Assembly (NCBI GenBank): GCA_903813345.2
Contig: CAIIXF020000005.1
Location: 34,661,375-34,725,374 of the forward strand
Reading direction: 5' to 3'
Origin: Owenia fusiformis
Taxonomy: Eukaryota > Annelida > Polychaeta > Sabellida > Oweniidae
DNA length: 64,000 nt
This document shows, piece by piece, positions 35,601 through 42,759 of this stretch (within the stretch, counting starts at the first letter, position 1; each line of letters opens with the position of its first letter). The notes under the pieces are model-generated. The model did not search any database. It worked only from the letters and a program-made list of their open reading frames with translations, and was not told the origin of the DNA. The translations under genes were made by a program, and so were the position numbers.

Positions 35601-36581
35601 CCCATCGGTTTACTACATGGAAATGACGCTTTTCAAAACTTCATCAATTTTCAACCTATTGTAATTGAGGAAAAAATTTGGAAAAGGAGGCATTGGAAAT
35701 GAAGTCAAGCTACATTTCCATCAATATTATAAGTATTTTCCTCACAGGTTATGTAAATAAAAATTCAAACGTAAAGAGGCTTTAACACGTAGTCCAATGA
35801 GGGAGGTAAGGTTGCCAAACTTATGGAGGGTAGTGTATGCACGTGACATTTATTCTTATTTAACATTCAACCAATCACCATAGCAACTACACAATTACAT
35901 TGCGATATTATAAATAACTGATTTTGCATGCGTTTAAATGATGAGCGGAATATACAGGTATTCAATTCGTCAAAAGTAAAAGCATTATTTTAGCAAAATT
36001 GTTTCAGGTACAATACAAAGATACGGTAACGGTAGCAACCATAACAACACTAATGGTTAACCAAAAATTAATTAATTAAAAAAACAAGAAGTTATTCTTA
36101 TATTAGTCTGATAAAAATCATTGAGTCGACATGGTTGATTGGTTTAATCACTGTGTTTATTGTTTAGTCGCATCGTGGAGAAAACACTGCATAGAACACT
36201 ATATACAGATTTGGCATGTTTTTAACCAGTTTGGAAATAATCAAGTAAATTGTTTGATGTAAAAAACAGAAACATAGCATGGTATTGATTACCTGGTCCA
36301 ATGAAGATTGATGCGTTCTCCATGAGGTAAGCCTCTGCCAAGATAGCCCCAACGGCTGCTGTTTGTGAGCAAGAGTCACCTATATCACGGCGAATGTAAT
36401 TTAAGGTCAATGATCCTCCTAGGTTGACGCGTGCATCCTCTATGCCCATTGCTATTGCAACTCCTGTTTTGCTGTAGTCATATGGCAGCGTAGTCCCTTT
36501 AACTACAAGACTACATATCGTCACTTGCAAGCTCAACGATTGTCCAAAGAATACAAAAAGACTAGCGATCAACAGGTACAT
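14390..36581 (-). CDS. Receptor-type (particulate) guanylate cyclase, natriuretic-peptide-receptor-like; 21 coding exons
   Basis: A single-pass membrane receptor that makes cGMP from GTP when its ectodomain binds a ligand. The 21 exons join in frame to 1094 codons, close to the family's usual 1050-1100. ATG is at 36579-36581, with an in-frame TAA four codons upstream. Domains by residue: signal peptide 1-18, ANF-receptor-like ectodomain to about 423, membrane span about 427-448, kinase-homology domain about 487-760, dimerisation helix about 762-815, cyclase catalytic domain about 815-1003, then a tail of about 85 residues ending VYDI. The metal-binding aspartates ([18 protein letters not shown]) and the nucleotide-contacting region ([17 protein letters not shown]) are all present, so it should be catalytically active. 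The kinase-homology domain lacks kinase residues (VAVR in place of VAIK, no HRD aspartate, DYG for DFG), as is normal in this family. The ligand is unknown. The gene lies head to head with a urea symporter. Confidence 0.95.
14866..14957 (-). CDS. Guanylate cyclase exon 20: end of catalytic domain
   Basis: Encodes [17 protein letters not shown] and [13 protein letters not shown]. The acceptor is TTTTTCAG; the donor AAAG|GTGAGA. Confidence 0.92.
15180..15278 (-). CDS. Guanylate cyclase exon 19: catalytic domain
   Basis: 33 codons, [20 protein letters not shown] then [10 protein letters not shown]. It contains the cysteine that helps select GTP over ATP and the Asn/Arg pair of the active site. 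Confidence 0.95.
15279..15636. other. Cyclase intron 18, nothing recognised
   Basis: A 358 bp intron without a repeat or frame that I can identify. Confidence 0.6.
15637..15811 (-). CDS. Guanylate cyclase exon 18: catalytic domain
   Basis: Encodes [19 protein letters not shown], holding the second metal-binding aspartate and the guanine-contacting glutamate, then [16 protein letters not shown]. Confidence 0.94.
15965..16300. repeat. Interspersed repeat family K, copy 1 (in cyclase intron 17)
   Basis: Shares with 26000-26350 the sequences CCCCAGAGTTCAAAGATGAC, CGCTTATAATGTAAACCTGT and CGCTTCGAATAATATTATGT, in the same orientation. Both copies begin CCCCAGAG and end in a (C/T)TCTGGGG-like sequence, suggesting short inverted ends. 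No coding potential. Confidence 0.75.
16411..16479 (-). CDS. Guanylate cyclase exon 17: catalytic domain
   Basis: 23 codons, [20 protein letters not shown] then VYK, almost identical to the vertebrate receptor segment. The acceptor is TCTTTCAG; the donor AAG|GTAAAT. Confidence 0.93.
16678..16801 (-). CDS. Guanylate cyclase exon 16: catalytic domain start
   Basis: Encodes [18 protein letters not shown] and [20 protein letters not shown]. The aspartate in FSDIVGFT is the first metal-binding residue of class III cyclases. Confidence 0.94.
17002..17151 (-). CDS. Guanylate cyclase exon 15: signalling (dimerisation) helix
   Basis: Encodes [20 protein letters not shown] and [14 protein letters not shown], the coiled-coil linker that couples the kinase-homology domain to the cyclase dimer. 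Confidence 0.93.
17262..17332. mobile_element. Short MITE family L, copy 1 (cyclase intron 14)
   Basis: About 70 bp from TACCCTTCGTGCAGAG to CGAATGCAAAGGGG, flanked by TTGAAATAC on both sides. Homologous to the 80 bp element at 43142-43221. Confidence 0.7.
17399..17573 (-). CDS. Guanylate cyclase exon 14: end of kinase-homology domain
   Basis: Encodes [16 protein letters not shown] and [17 protein letters not shown], then NRPSF, the conserved end of the domain. The donor is ATC|GTAAGT. Confidence 0.92.
17574..17912. other. Cyclase intron 13, nothing recognised
   Basis: A 339 bp AT-rich intron without an identifiable repeat. Confidence 0.6.
17913..18065 (-). CDS. Guanylate cyclase exon 13: kinase-homology C-lobe
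   Basis: 51 codons including [12 protein letters not shown] and [15 protein letters not shown], the APE and D-x-Y/W-S-F-(A/G) motifs retained in cyclase pseudokinases. The acceptor is TATTATAG; the donor AGAGG|GTAAAT. Confidence 0.92.
18361..18634. mobile_element. 274 bp MITE with TTGTA target duplication (cyclase intron 12)
   Basis: The ends CACGGTGTCTATCCAGGCCC (left) and GGGCCTGGATAGTCACCGTG (right) are inverted repeats. The inner sequence GAGCTCATGTTAGAAGCGGA is inverted too, with an insertion in the right arm. The flanking TTGTA is repeated at 18356-18360 and 18635-18639. No protein is encoded. Confidence 0.8.
19131..19263. mobile_element. 133 bp MITE with ATTTGCTCTACGGCGGGCGT ends (cyclase intron 12)
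   Basis: The left end ATTTGCTCTACGGCGGGCGT is mirrored by ACGCCCGCCGAAGAGCAAAT. One end of the same family is found alone at 53778-53811 inside the symporter gene. Confidence 0.75.
19377..19536 (-). CDS. Guanylate cyclase exon 12: kinase-homology pseudo-catalytic loop
   Basis: Encodes [20 protein letters not shown], then [10 protein letters not shown]. The loop HGKLRSSK replaces the usual HGNLKSSN of this family, and DYG stands for DFG, so no kinase activity is expected. The 5' half of this exon is repeated five times upstream (see 19545-20068). Confidence 0.92.
19545..20068 (-). pseudogene. Five decayed tandem copies of the 5' half of cyclase exon 12
   Basis: Read on the minus strand, the region just upstream of exon 12 repeats the acceptor and first 70-85 bases of that exon five times. 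Copies are recognised by ACTGTCGTGCAAA-like sequence at about 19625, 19739, 19853, 19945 and 20044, after the real one at 19514. Spacing is 111-114 bp for the nearer copies and 92-99 bp for the farther two. The nearer copies have TTTGAG in place of the CAG acceptor and carry frameshifts or stops. The farthest keeps a clean acceptor (AACTTTTCAG) and an open frame ([18 protein letters not shown]). None contains the DYG half, so none can replace exon 12 as a whole. Confidence 0.85.
20110..21055. repeat. Diverged long inverted repeat (cyclase intron 11)
   Basis: The left arm (about 20110-20330) and the right arm (about 20800-21055) are inverted copies sharing CCTGTCGTC, GTGTCGAA(A)TATTTT, ATGTTTCT(C/T)TAAACTAC and CTGTACGTTGTCCC. 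A further CACTGTACGTTGTCAATGG lies near 21235. Probably a decayed fold-back transposon. Confidence 0.65.
21056..22207. other. Cyclase intron 11, middle part, nothing recognised
   Basis: No gene, and no repeat that I can define. Confidence 0.5.
22208..22340. repeat. Interspersed repeat family N, copy 1
   Basis: CCAGGGTGGGAAAACACGCC and the following sequence resemble CAGGGTGGGCAAAACACGCC at 45155-45290. Both share an ATGC(A)-GATTTCAAT segment further on. Confidence 0.6.
22769..23251 (+). pseudogene. Decayed 3' end of a non-LTR retrotransposon (LINE) ORF2
   Basis: Two adjacent frames show the family's C-terminal pattern. The first (22769-22960) has [20 protein letters not shown] and [12 protein letters not shown]. 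The second (about 22991-23251) has [17 protein letters not shown], then [15 protein letters not shown], a TGA exactly where the conserved Cys of 'CPLY' is expected, then [18 protein letters not shown]. The frameshift and the stop show it is dead. It lies antisense inside cyclase intron 11. A short upstream repeat (22570-22750, with GATGGCCGCCGCCTTAAAAA) precedes it. Confidence 0.75.
23252..24146. other. Cyclase intron 11, distal part
   Basis: Probably the 3' trailer of the retrotransposon, followed by AT-rich intron sequence. No coding frame. Confidence 0.5.
24147..24323 (-). CDS. Guanylate cyclase exon 11: kinase-homology domain
   Basis: 59 codons from [15 protein letters not shown] through [12 protein letters not shown] to IVQDIIK, the hinge and upper C-lobe of the domain. 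The first 35 bp of this exon and its acceptor are repeated in decayed form in the intron upstream (see 24350-24815). Confidence 0.92.
24350..24815 (-). pseudogene. About six decayed tandem copies of the 5' end of cyclase exon 11
   Basis: On the plus strand the real exon start reads GTGCAAGGTTTGGATGCGTG then ATCTCTC, followed by the acceptor. Variants of this 40-60 bp stretch, several with the adjoining intron sequence ACAAATCCTTTTCAATC, recur at about 24386, 24487, 24558, 24610, 24699 and 24774. They correspond to degraded versions of the codons for ITHPNLAR plus the acceptor region. All have lost the exon's downstream part. Confidence 0.75.
24951..25112 (-). CDS. Guanylate cyclase exon 10: kinase-homology domain, N-lobe
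   Basis: 54 codons starting [10 protein letters not shown] (a glycine- and serine-rich segment) and containing [11 protein letters not shown], where the kinase beta-3 lysine is arginine. Ends RQQLRE. The acceptor is TTTTCAG; the donor GAG|GTCAGT. Confidence 0.9.
25113..25756. other. Cyclase intron 9, nothing recognised
   Basis: A 644 bp AT-rich intron with ATTAATTCATT simple-sequence patches near 25260. Confidence 0.5.
25757..25853 (-). CDS. Guanylate cyclase exon 9: start of cytosolic region
   Basis: Encodes [15 protein letters not shown], the conserved W(R/K)(V/I).W(E/D)(D/E)(V/L) motif just inside the membrane, and then a Ser/Thr-rich stretch that in relatives is phosphorylated. The donor GTCAGT is non-consensus at +3 but restores the frame to exon 10. 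Confidence 0.85.
26000..26350. repeat. Interspersed repeat family K, copy 2 (cyclase intron 8)
   Basis: Begins CCCCAGAGTTCAAAGATGAC next to a G-rich run (25982-25997) and ends near CTCTGGGGCTTTCC at 26334. The body matches 15965-16300 in the same orientation. Confidence 0.75.
26724..26808 (-). CDS. Guanylate cyclase exon 8: transmembrane segment
   Basis: 85 bp encoding a hydrophobic span ([20 protein letters not shown]) followed by FLYYR at the cytosolic face. The cysteines in mid-span (CVCC) are unusual but neutral. The acceptor is TTTTCAG; the donor TATAG|GTAAGG. Confidence 0.9.
26809..27332. other. Cyclase intron 7 with a CAGGGTGTCC transposon end
   Basis: TACAGGGTGTCCAAAACTAT at about 27030 has the form of the terminus of a TA-flanked element. 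The opposite end was not found. Confidence 0.4.
27333..27453 (-). CDS. Guanylate cyclase exon 7: juxtamembrane ectodomain
   Basis: Encodes [21 protein letters not shown] and [16 protein letters not shown]. The W..GG..P(P)D.P.C.F.N.C pattern marks the conserved disulphide-bonded juxtamembrane segment. The acceptor is TTGGCAG; the donor ACTG|GTAAGA. Confidence 0.9.
27701..27789 (-). CDS. Guanylate cyclase exon 6: ectodomain
   Basis: 89 bp encoding [19 protein letters not shown] through SFNMQ, equivalent to '[20 protein letters not shown]'. The acceptor is TTATTTTAG; the donor CAA|GTAAGG. Confidence 0.88.
28074..28209 (-). CDS. Guanylate cyclase exon 5: ectodomain
   Basis: Encodes [17 protein letters not shown] and ends SDTTFKG, matching the family's 'HDGLLLYIQA...RSFQG' block. 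The frame runs open past the donor (TTCAAAG|GTATAC), but only this donor restores the conserved [10 protein letters not shown] junction with exon 6. Confidence 0.87.
28361..28498 (-). CDS. Guanylate cyclase exon 4: ectodomain
   Basis: 46 codons ([17 protein letters not shown] through YVYGSTEE), aligning with the family's 'AFQAAKIIT...F' segment. In phase 0 at both ends; the donor is GAGGAG|GTAATG style. Confidence 0.85.
28845..29040. repeat. Interspersed repeat family P, copy 1, with nuclear-receptor half-sites (cyclase intron 3)
   Basis: Starts near CACCAAGTCGCA, then 14 G (28864-28877), CCTCTGCGATTGTTATT and a half-site array at 28972-29007, ending past GTAAATCTTTAACATTTTGTG. An inverted copy lies at 44940-45130. 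In both the array reads AGGTCA-4-AGGTCA-5-AGGTCA-3-TGACC(T/C). Confidence 0.8.
28972..29007 (+). promoter_or_regulatory. Array of four nuclear-receptor half-sites (DR4, DR5, IR3)
   Basis: AGGTCA occurs at 28972, 28982 and 28993, followed by TGACCT at 29002. The last pair is a full palindrome with a three-base spacer, the consensus form of an oestrogen-response-type element. Binding is inferred from sequence only. Confidence 0.5.
29746..29888 (-). CDS. Guanylate cyclase exon 3: ectodomain
   Basis: Encodes [15 protein letters not shown] and [15 protein letters not shown], matching the strand-helix-strand block of natriuretic receptors in which a receptor residue is scanned as 'CSSPD'. The acceptor is ATATTTCAG|TTG; the donor TTCAA|GTGAGT. 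Confidence 0.9.
30141..30542 (+). pseudogene. Decayed 3' end of a reverse transcriptase gene (LINE)
   Basis: The frame reads [31 protein letters not shown], stop, then (from 30243) a 99-codon open stretch with [20 protein letters not shown] and [12 protein letters not shown], and [10 protein letters not shown]. This is the thumb/C-terminal block of non-LTR retrotransposon polymerases ('LRW.GHV.RM.D.RIPKQLLYGEL...GRPK.R'). The stop replaces the conserved tryptophan of GIKW. It is antisense within cyclase intron 2 and not functional. Confidence 0.8.
31011..31364 (-). CDS. Guanylate cyclase exon 2: ligand-binding ectodomain
   Basis: 118 codons. Joining to exon 1 restores [12 protein letters not shown], the conserved segment that closes the first lobe. 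It continues with WNVPVITPG and [10 protein letters not shown], hallmarks of the ANF-receptor fold, and has a possible N-glycosylation site (NGTS). The acceptor is TACTTTAG|CTTGCC; the donor AAAG|GTAAAC. Confidence 0.92.
32205..32565 (+). pseudogene. Decayed coding sequence of unknown family, one internal stop (cyclase intron 1)
   Basis: One frame is open for about 120 codons except for a single TAA at 32367-32369. Peptide patches include [38 protein letters not shown] and [20 protein letters not shown]. Base composition is far less AT-rich than the flanks. It begins just after a splice-acceptor-like TTGGTTGCAG. Probably a transposon-borne or captured gene remnant; I do not recognise the family. 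Confidence 0.5.
33469..33641. mobile_element. 173 bp MITE with CCGGTGTAAAAG ends
   Basis: CCGGTGTAAAAG at 33469-33480 is mirrored by CTTTTACACCGG at 33630-33641. Inner segments (AATTATGGTCC and GGACCATAATT) are inverted as well. It lies within cyclase intron 1. Confidence 0.7.
33642..35130. other. Cyclase intron 1, nothing recognised
   Basis: AT-rich intron sequence without repeats or frames that I can define. The same holds for 31365-32204 and 32566-33468. Confidence 0.5.
35131..35835. mobile_element. MITE family A, copy 3, the most complete (cyclase intron 1)
   Basis: About 705 bp with inverted ends. The left has CCTCTATAAGTTTGGCAACC and ACTACGTGTTAAAGCCTC; the right has GAGGCTTTAACACGTAG and GGTTGCCAAACTTATGGAGG. 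The interior is itself partly palindromic (CTTGACTTCATTTCC-like sequence in both halves). No transposase. It supplies the reference for the shorter copies at 2475, 12055 and 39985. Confidence 0.8.
36293..36581 (-). CDS. Guanylate cyclase exon 1: signal peptide and start of ectodomain
   Basis: Starts [14 protein letters not shown], a typical signal peptide, and continues into the first lobe of the ligand-binding fold ([25 protein letters not shown]). A TTG codon two residues upstream is in frame, but the ATG at 36581 is the only conventional start after the TAA at about 36591. The donor is CCAG|GTAATC; the exon ends in phase 1. Confidence 0.88.
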
Positions 36582-38440
36582 ACTCAAGATTTAAGCTGTC
36601 GAAATAAATAATGATGAGAAAGAAGTTCTCCTTCGCTTAAAATTCGTATCTATCGTAACTTTAACTTTACAAATCCCCAAAATTAAATTGCATGCCGTAT
36701 AGAAAAATCCAAATATACGTAAATTGTTCTAGTAAATGTATATGTCAAATATTTTTGTTGAAATTCGTAAAATATTGCCTCTTGTTACATCTGTTCTAGT
36801 GTTAACCAGTCACTCCGTTAATTCGTATTATATATTGCATGTAGCATCGGCATCATCCGAACCAATTAGCCGAACAAAGCCTCCTATTTTCATCACCACA
36901 GATACCATTGAGGATTTGTACGAAAACTATTAATGCGCGATTAATACGTAATCCAGCCTGGCCACCAGACAGCTAATGTACACAACTATGTATTGTTAAT
37001 CGCAATATACAAAGAAGAGGATATTATACGTTAAATGGAAATATTGGAGATTGGTTGCCGTGTATTTCGGAGAATGCACCAATCAAGAGGTCCTCTTGGT
37101 ATATCAATCGGACCATTTTCTTTCAAATTCAGAGAATTGATCAATACAGTAGTGTTATCAATGCATTAAGCAGGAACATATACGGATAGTCAGGTAGGTT
37201 CTAGTATCCTCAGTCTAAAATATTTTTCTAATTAATTTATTTGTTTTATTATTGTTTTTTTATATGTTTGAATGGACAGTTTAGTCTATTGTCAATAAAA
37301 TGTTGCCATGGTTTCATCAGTTTAGCTGAATCATATTTCATAATGTAGAAATACCTTTAGCCACCATAACTGTTTTCTAACGAATTAATCATTTATCACA
37401 CGATTAGTTTTTTTTATCATGGGGGTTAATATAAATAATGGAATTATTATCATAACATGTTTCAAAATGATGGCTCTTATTTACAAGTATCACTTTTCAA
37501 GCTTCATGTAAGTTATCGGTATAAGCATCGAATCAGTTCATGATTCAAAAGTAAATGTGGCGAGGCAAACTTGAACAGTCGAGGCAAACTTGAAAAAGCG
37601 AGGCAAAATATTTAACACACAGTGCAAACTATACTGGGCATATTTTATTTCATTTTCCGTTGAAAATTAATATTTCTTCTGTAGTATTTTTCCAAAATTA
37701 AAAAAGCATCGTTCTTACGTAATGGAGTGATGGATCGATGTTTGATGCTTTTAAAGAATAAATAATTTAATCAATCACAGAACGGTTTGATTAACCAATG
37801 AATTGCAGGTTTCTATTATCTTTCATTGTATGCAATGTACTTATGAAACACACCTATTTGTCTCATATTAGGAAATCCAATTATTTGTAGTCCGAGGCCG
37901 TTGATTAATTTTAGAACGGAAAACAATGTGAACAAAGCAAATAAATGTGCATTAGTTTTTTGTTTTTGCTTAGGAATCTTGCATTACTAGCAATTTGATA
38001 AAATAAATCAAAAATCTTTTCATATGCCTGTTTTTTGACTATTTATCTGTTTCTTTCAACAGACCACCACTTACAAAAACCTGGCCAGTGGTACTTTCCG
38101 GTCACTAATTCATTTTCAGTAATAGAGCGTTGAATAATTACAACAGGGTTAAAGTCATTATACGCTAAGGAGAATTCTTGTCTCATTGGTAGTAAACTAT
38201 CTTTGATTTGACAAACAGATCGATGTCTTCAATATCTGCTCGAGTTTCGCGTCGTTAAACAATCTTAGCAATTTATAATGGAAAAATACGTTTAAGGGAT
38301 TTGAGAGAGGCATTTCAACAAACAGGAATGAAAATACATGAATGTTGTGCCCCTGAGTTGTACTGTAGTCTGGCATTATATCCATTCATCTCATATAATA
38401 GTGGCGTATAATCTGATGTTCAAAGTATGTTCATATAAAA
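36582..38440. other. Upstream region of the cyclase gene, no gene seen
   Basis: Start of the 9.7 kb divergent intergenic region. It would hold the cyclase promoter and any untranslated first exon, but I see no convincing core element. A short GAGGCAAACTTGAA repeat lies near 37560-37605. Confidence 0.4.
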
Positions 38441-38446
38441 GGTATT

Positions 38447-39190
38447 GAACTAAGTTTACTTGAATTCGATATTTGATAATCACCTTTCACCGACATCACA
38501 GGTAAAGAACAATCATCGGGGTCTTTGATTGCACAGGTCATAGTCTTAGAGCTGATTCATCAATCAAAATTTCCTTACTTCACAAGCATAACAGCAGCCT
38601 TTGCGGGGCCCTTATTTAAGACTTTACTCCCTTAGACACGCTGTCTGCGTTTCACGTTGACCAACGGTGTAAACGATATTTCATTCTTTTGAGTCAAATA
38701 TTTCATTTTTTACTATCCACCACCTCCTTAATGTGTTAAAGGAGGCGCCGGATATGGGTTCACCTTATCTACGATTAAATGTGATTAGACTACCATTTAA
38801 AATTCGACATTTCCCCAACTGAAAATTAAACAGTTCATTTTAATTTTCTGCACTTTTTACAAGACAAACAAAGTTCATAGGATGGTTATGCTATTGATAT
38901 TGAAATTGATTATGATCATCATAAGCAATATCGAGCTTTGATAGTCGTTCACCACAAAGATCTTGTCGGTCGGTACACCGGTCACCCAAGTACTTATCAT
39001 GGTCAGGTTGCTTGTGATATTGAATTAAGTTTACTTGAATTCGATATTTGATAATCACCTTTCACCAACATCATAAATATACGACCATCATCAGGCTCTT
39101 TGTTTGCTATGGTCATAATCTTAGAGCTGGTTCATCAATGAAATTCTGCTTACTTCACAGGCATAACCGCAGCCTTTGCGGGGGCTTCGG
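38447..39190. repeat. Direct duplication of about 175 bp in the divergent intergenic region
   Basis: 38447-38620 and 39019-39190 share AAGTTTACTTGAATTCGATA, TTTGATAATCACCTTTCACC, GTC(A)TAATCTTAGAGCTG-like sequence and GCAGCCTTTGCGGGG, in the same orientation, 573 bp apart. The sequence between them is unrelated to the copies. Confidence 0.8.
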
Positions 39191-39984
39191 ATACATTCAG
39201 ATACCTTGGCCCTTTTACATCAAATGCACCATGTTACATTTCAAAGCTTTCATGCTATAATGTAATGTTCAGACAAGATTTGCCCGGTCACATCTGTAGC
39301 TGTATGGACCTTGAGCAAATCATGCAATCAACCATGTATTATAATCGTGTTATTAAATATTACCATTATATAATTGTTGTCTGTAACTTATAAAGATGAC
39401 CGTTTTAGCAAATAATAAAAGGAGGTTATGGTTTTTTAGAGGAATGCCATACTTTAACTTATTTTTTCTCCATCATTCATCAATCATTCATCTGCACTGT
39501 TGTATAACATATTATGCCACAGGGCAGTACATCAATTGATCCTATTATATGATTATTATTAGCCAGCATCAGGTGTCTTTTCCAAGACTGATATTTGTAC
39601 ATCTCTATTTGTATAGTAATAAAGTATTGCGTCTGACTTTTTATCTATACTCACACCATTAGTGGGGACAACACCCATCATCCAAAAATATGAAATAATT
39701 ATATATATAAGTAATGGGGGAACACTACAAGAATTGACACTGTTGACAGGATAATAATTAATTTATGTGGAATAAATCGACATTACATCGAATGAAGCCT
39801 ATTAAGACCAAAACCCGGGGACATAATCAGATTAATGAAGTTTAATAAGGTTTTTCATTGTAAATGATATGGCTAGTGTGTCTAACGAGCTGATGGCAAG
39901 CTAAATACAGAGTGACACAAAAATTTGAATAACTTTCACAACAGTTAGTAAATCTTCATATTTGTGTGTGTAGATAGAGTATTC

Positions 39985-40542
39985 AATACATGAAGGATAT
40001 CTATCAAGTAAATGATCCACCAAAAAAGTCTTATATAGAAAATTGAATTGTCTAACCTTTTTGTACACTTTAGTGTTTTACTTTATGAAAACTTAAGTTA
40101 CAGAGCATCAAAGTCATTTTTGAAAATCATTTTTCACCTCCTGTGTAATTTCAATGGGAGGCCTAAAACATTTTAAACCTGAAAAAACGTATCAATTCTT
40201 TTAAAATAAGGTTGGCAAATTCAATTGACTACCTAACTTGTATTTTTTGAACTCGGATGGATGAATATTCTGGCATATGACTTGCGGCAAACCTACCATT
40301 GGTTTACATGGGAATGTAGATTTTCAAAAATTCATCAAAATCATCAATTTTTGACCTATTGCAATTGAGGAGAAAATTGGGAAAGTTTGGAGGCATCGGA
40401 AATGAAGTCAAATTACATTTCCATCAATATTATACGTATTTTCCTCGCAGGTTATGTAAATAAAAATTCAAACGTAAAGAAACGTTAAGAGGCTTTAAGA
40501 TCAATGAGGGAGCTAAGGCTGCCAAACTTATGGAGGGGTGTG
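39985..40542. mobile_element. MITE family A, copy 4, one end only
   Basis: Matches the interior and right end of the 35131-35835 copy (CATCAATTTTTGACCTATTG, CCTCGCAGGTTATGTAAATA, CTGCCAAACTTATGGAGGGG) and ends before TA at 40543. The left end is lost. Confidence 0.75.
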
Positions 40543-40632
40543 TATCATGCTTTTCGCCCAGGTATGCTCTTGGTGAAATCATCTAAAATACCAAAAATTG
40601 GGATTTCTATTGTAGCCATCATTTGAGCCATT

Positions 40633-41215
40633 CTTTCACATATACAGGGTGTCCCGAAAGTATGCCCCTCCTAAGCAGACATATTCCAGTGTCCTCATAG
40701 TATGTGTCATATATCATTTTGAAGCTTATCCAAAGTTACATTGATTTGCCAAGTATCATGGGTTAACTCCAAAATGGGAGTTACAGTCATTTTAAAAGTT
40801 AGTGTTTTGTCAAAAAAAAGTTCAATTTTACACCACATTACTAGTCAATGTGCCCCCCCCCTTGGCCATGTTAACAGCAGCACTTATTTTCAGATATGAC
40901 CTTAAAAGCCCTTCAAATAGGGGTGTGAACTTTTATAACCCTCTTAAAACCTGTTAAGGGATTTTAGAAGAGTTTCCTTAGAGTTTCTACCCTCACCGTT
41001 CCATTTTTCCGGCTCAATATCCCTCCGATTTGAAAAGAATTGCTGCTGTTAAGATGGCCCGGGAGGACACATTGAAACTGTGCAAAATTGAACCTAATGC
41101 GCAACATACTTTGGGCAACAAAATGCTAGTTTCCGGGTGATTAAGCAATCTTATAGCTGCTTTATTATTCATGCACATAATAAAAAGTGTTAATTTGCAC
41201 GAAAAGAAAGTCGTT
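40633..41215. other. Transposon-derived sequence with a CAGGGTGTCCCG end
   Basis: TATACAGGGTGTCCCGAAAG at about 40639 looks like the terminus of a TA-flanked element. A run of 10 C lies at 40853-40862. I found neither the other end nor a transposase. Confidence 0.4.
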
Positions 41216-41455
41216 CGCACGATGGGCATAGTCTGTCACGTGACTTCAGTTTTCGTATGTGAGCGCATGTTGCATTTCTGTCGACACTTCAAGAATGAAA
41301 GTACACGTTTAACATAGTTTTAGACTTTATATCTCTGTGAAACTTGTCCCATACCATCAATGTGTAGGGATGATTTGATTCACTGAAATATTTCATTCAA
41401 ACGTGTCCCGGTTTAAGAGAAATTCGCACTTTTATGTCTAAGAAAATCGAATATG
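41216..41455. repeat. Interspersed repeat family D, copy 1 (inverted relative to copies 2 and 3)
   Basis: Contains ATAGTCTGTCACGTGACTT, CTTGTCCCATACCATCAATG and GAGAAATTCGCACTTTTATG, the reverse complement of the sequence at 42760-42995 and 43075-43412. Confidence 0.7.
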
Positions 41456-42759
41456 GGAGAGTGCAAGGTAAAGACTTTTATTACTAGGCAGGAAATCGTT
41501 ATATTCTATTCTGAAACCTACTCTAAGTCATTTCTCTTGGGTCTTTTTAATGACACCAGTGAGATCACCATGACTAATAGGAAATGTTGGTTTTTGTGCC
41601 CTGTGTCGTACAGTATCATGTACAACGTAGCTTATAAGATCTAGACAAGGAGTTATGGTAAGTTGAACCATTTGAAGTCCATGGTTGAACCTCTAACATA
41701 ACTCTATCAACTCAATAACTAAATGTAGACATATTTTTGAAAGCAAGTCAGGTGTAGAAGTTTCTAATTGAATAATTTCATCTCATCACTAATGGTCGTG
41801 AATTCACACTAGGACTGTTGGTTTTCAATTATTAATCTGACAGTGTCAGTATGAAGCACTTTGTAACGGTGGAAACAGGCAGTATACAACTAGAGTAAGT
41901 ATAGAAGTCTAATTTGAATAAAAACAGATTCGGTTTTTTGTTCTGCAATAACTGTCCCGTTACCATGGTTACCATTGTTCAACTGATGCTATGAGATCAG
42001 GAGATATATCGTCACAGATTACCAGCCATTGCTACCATCACCAATCATAAAAAAGCAAGCACTTGACTTTAACATAGAATAGTACAGGGTGTGCAGAACA
42101 AACTAAACCAATATTCTAGTAAACGGGGTGTTCAGTTGTGAAAGTAATGGACTACAGCTTTAGAATTGCTTGTATCTTATTGCTGTTGGCTATACATTTT
42201 CTTTTTATTCATTACAAGTTATTTTAATCTGGCTATGAGCCAATTTTAGACATTGATGCACTGTTCTGTTTTCCAAAGTCAAAGTGAATTGAGTAAATTG
42301 ACGCCCAAACCTATGTGGCCATAACCTGATTAACGTGTCCCCAGGGTAGCAAAATCAGTTGCTTGATTACATCGTGTCTGTTAAGTAATTGACTAATAGT
42401 CAAACGAGCAGTTCATAAATTGATTCGAATGGGAACCAATAATTGTAATTGCTGTTAAAATTGTTCATACATATATCGCTTGTTCTTTCATTCAGTTAAC
42501 TATGAATATCTCTAGTGGTTTGGTTGACACCAACACCTATTAATTATATAAAGTACCCAATAAAGATACGCCACATGGCAGAAGCCCCAAATATCACTTT
42601 TGGAGGGCCACATCCTCAAGGCTTTCTAACTCTAGGGTTGGTTTAAAGTGATAGCTGGCGTACATGTCTCTAAAGAAAGAAAATGATATATTACAATGTT
42701 TTTGATCACCATTTATAACAAAAACACAAATGCATTATATCTCGCGTGAAATTCGATTC
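41456..42759. other. Intergenic DNA, no gene seen
   Basis: A CAGGGTGTGC transposon-end-like sequence follows TA at about 42087. Otherwise nothing recognised. Confidence 0.4.

Noticed and set aside
36582-36587. TTG two codons upstream as the start of the cyclase
   Set aside because: Animal genes rarely start at TTG. ATG at 36581 gives a full signal peptide, and a TAA lies in frame just upstream.
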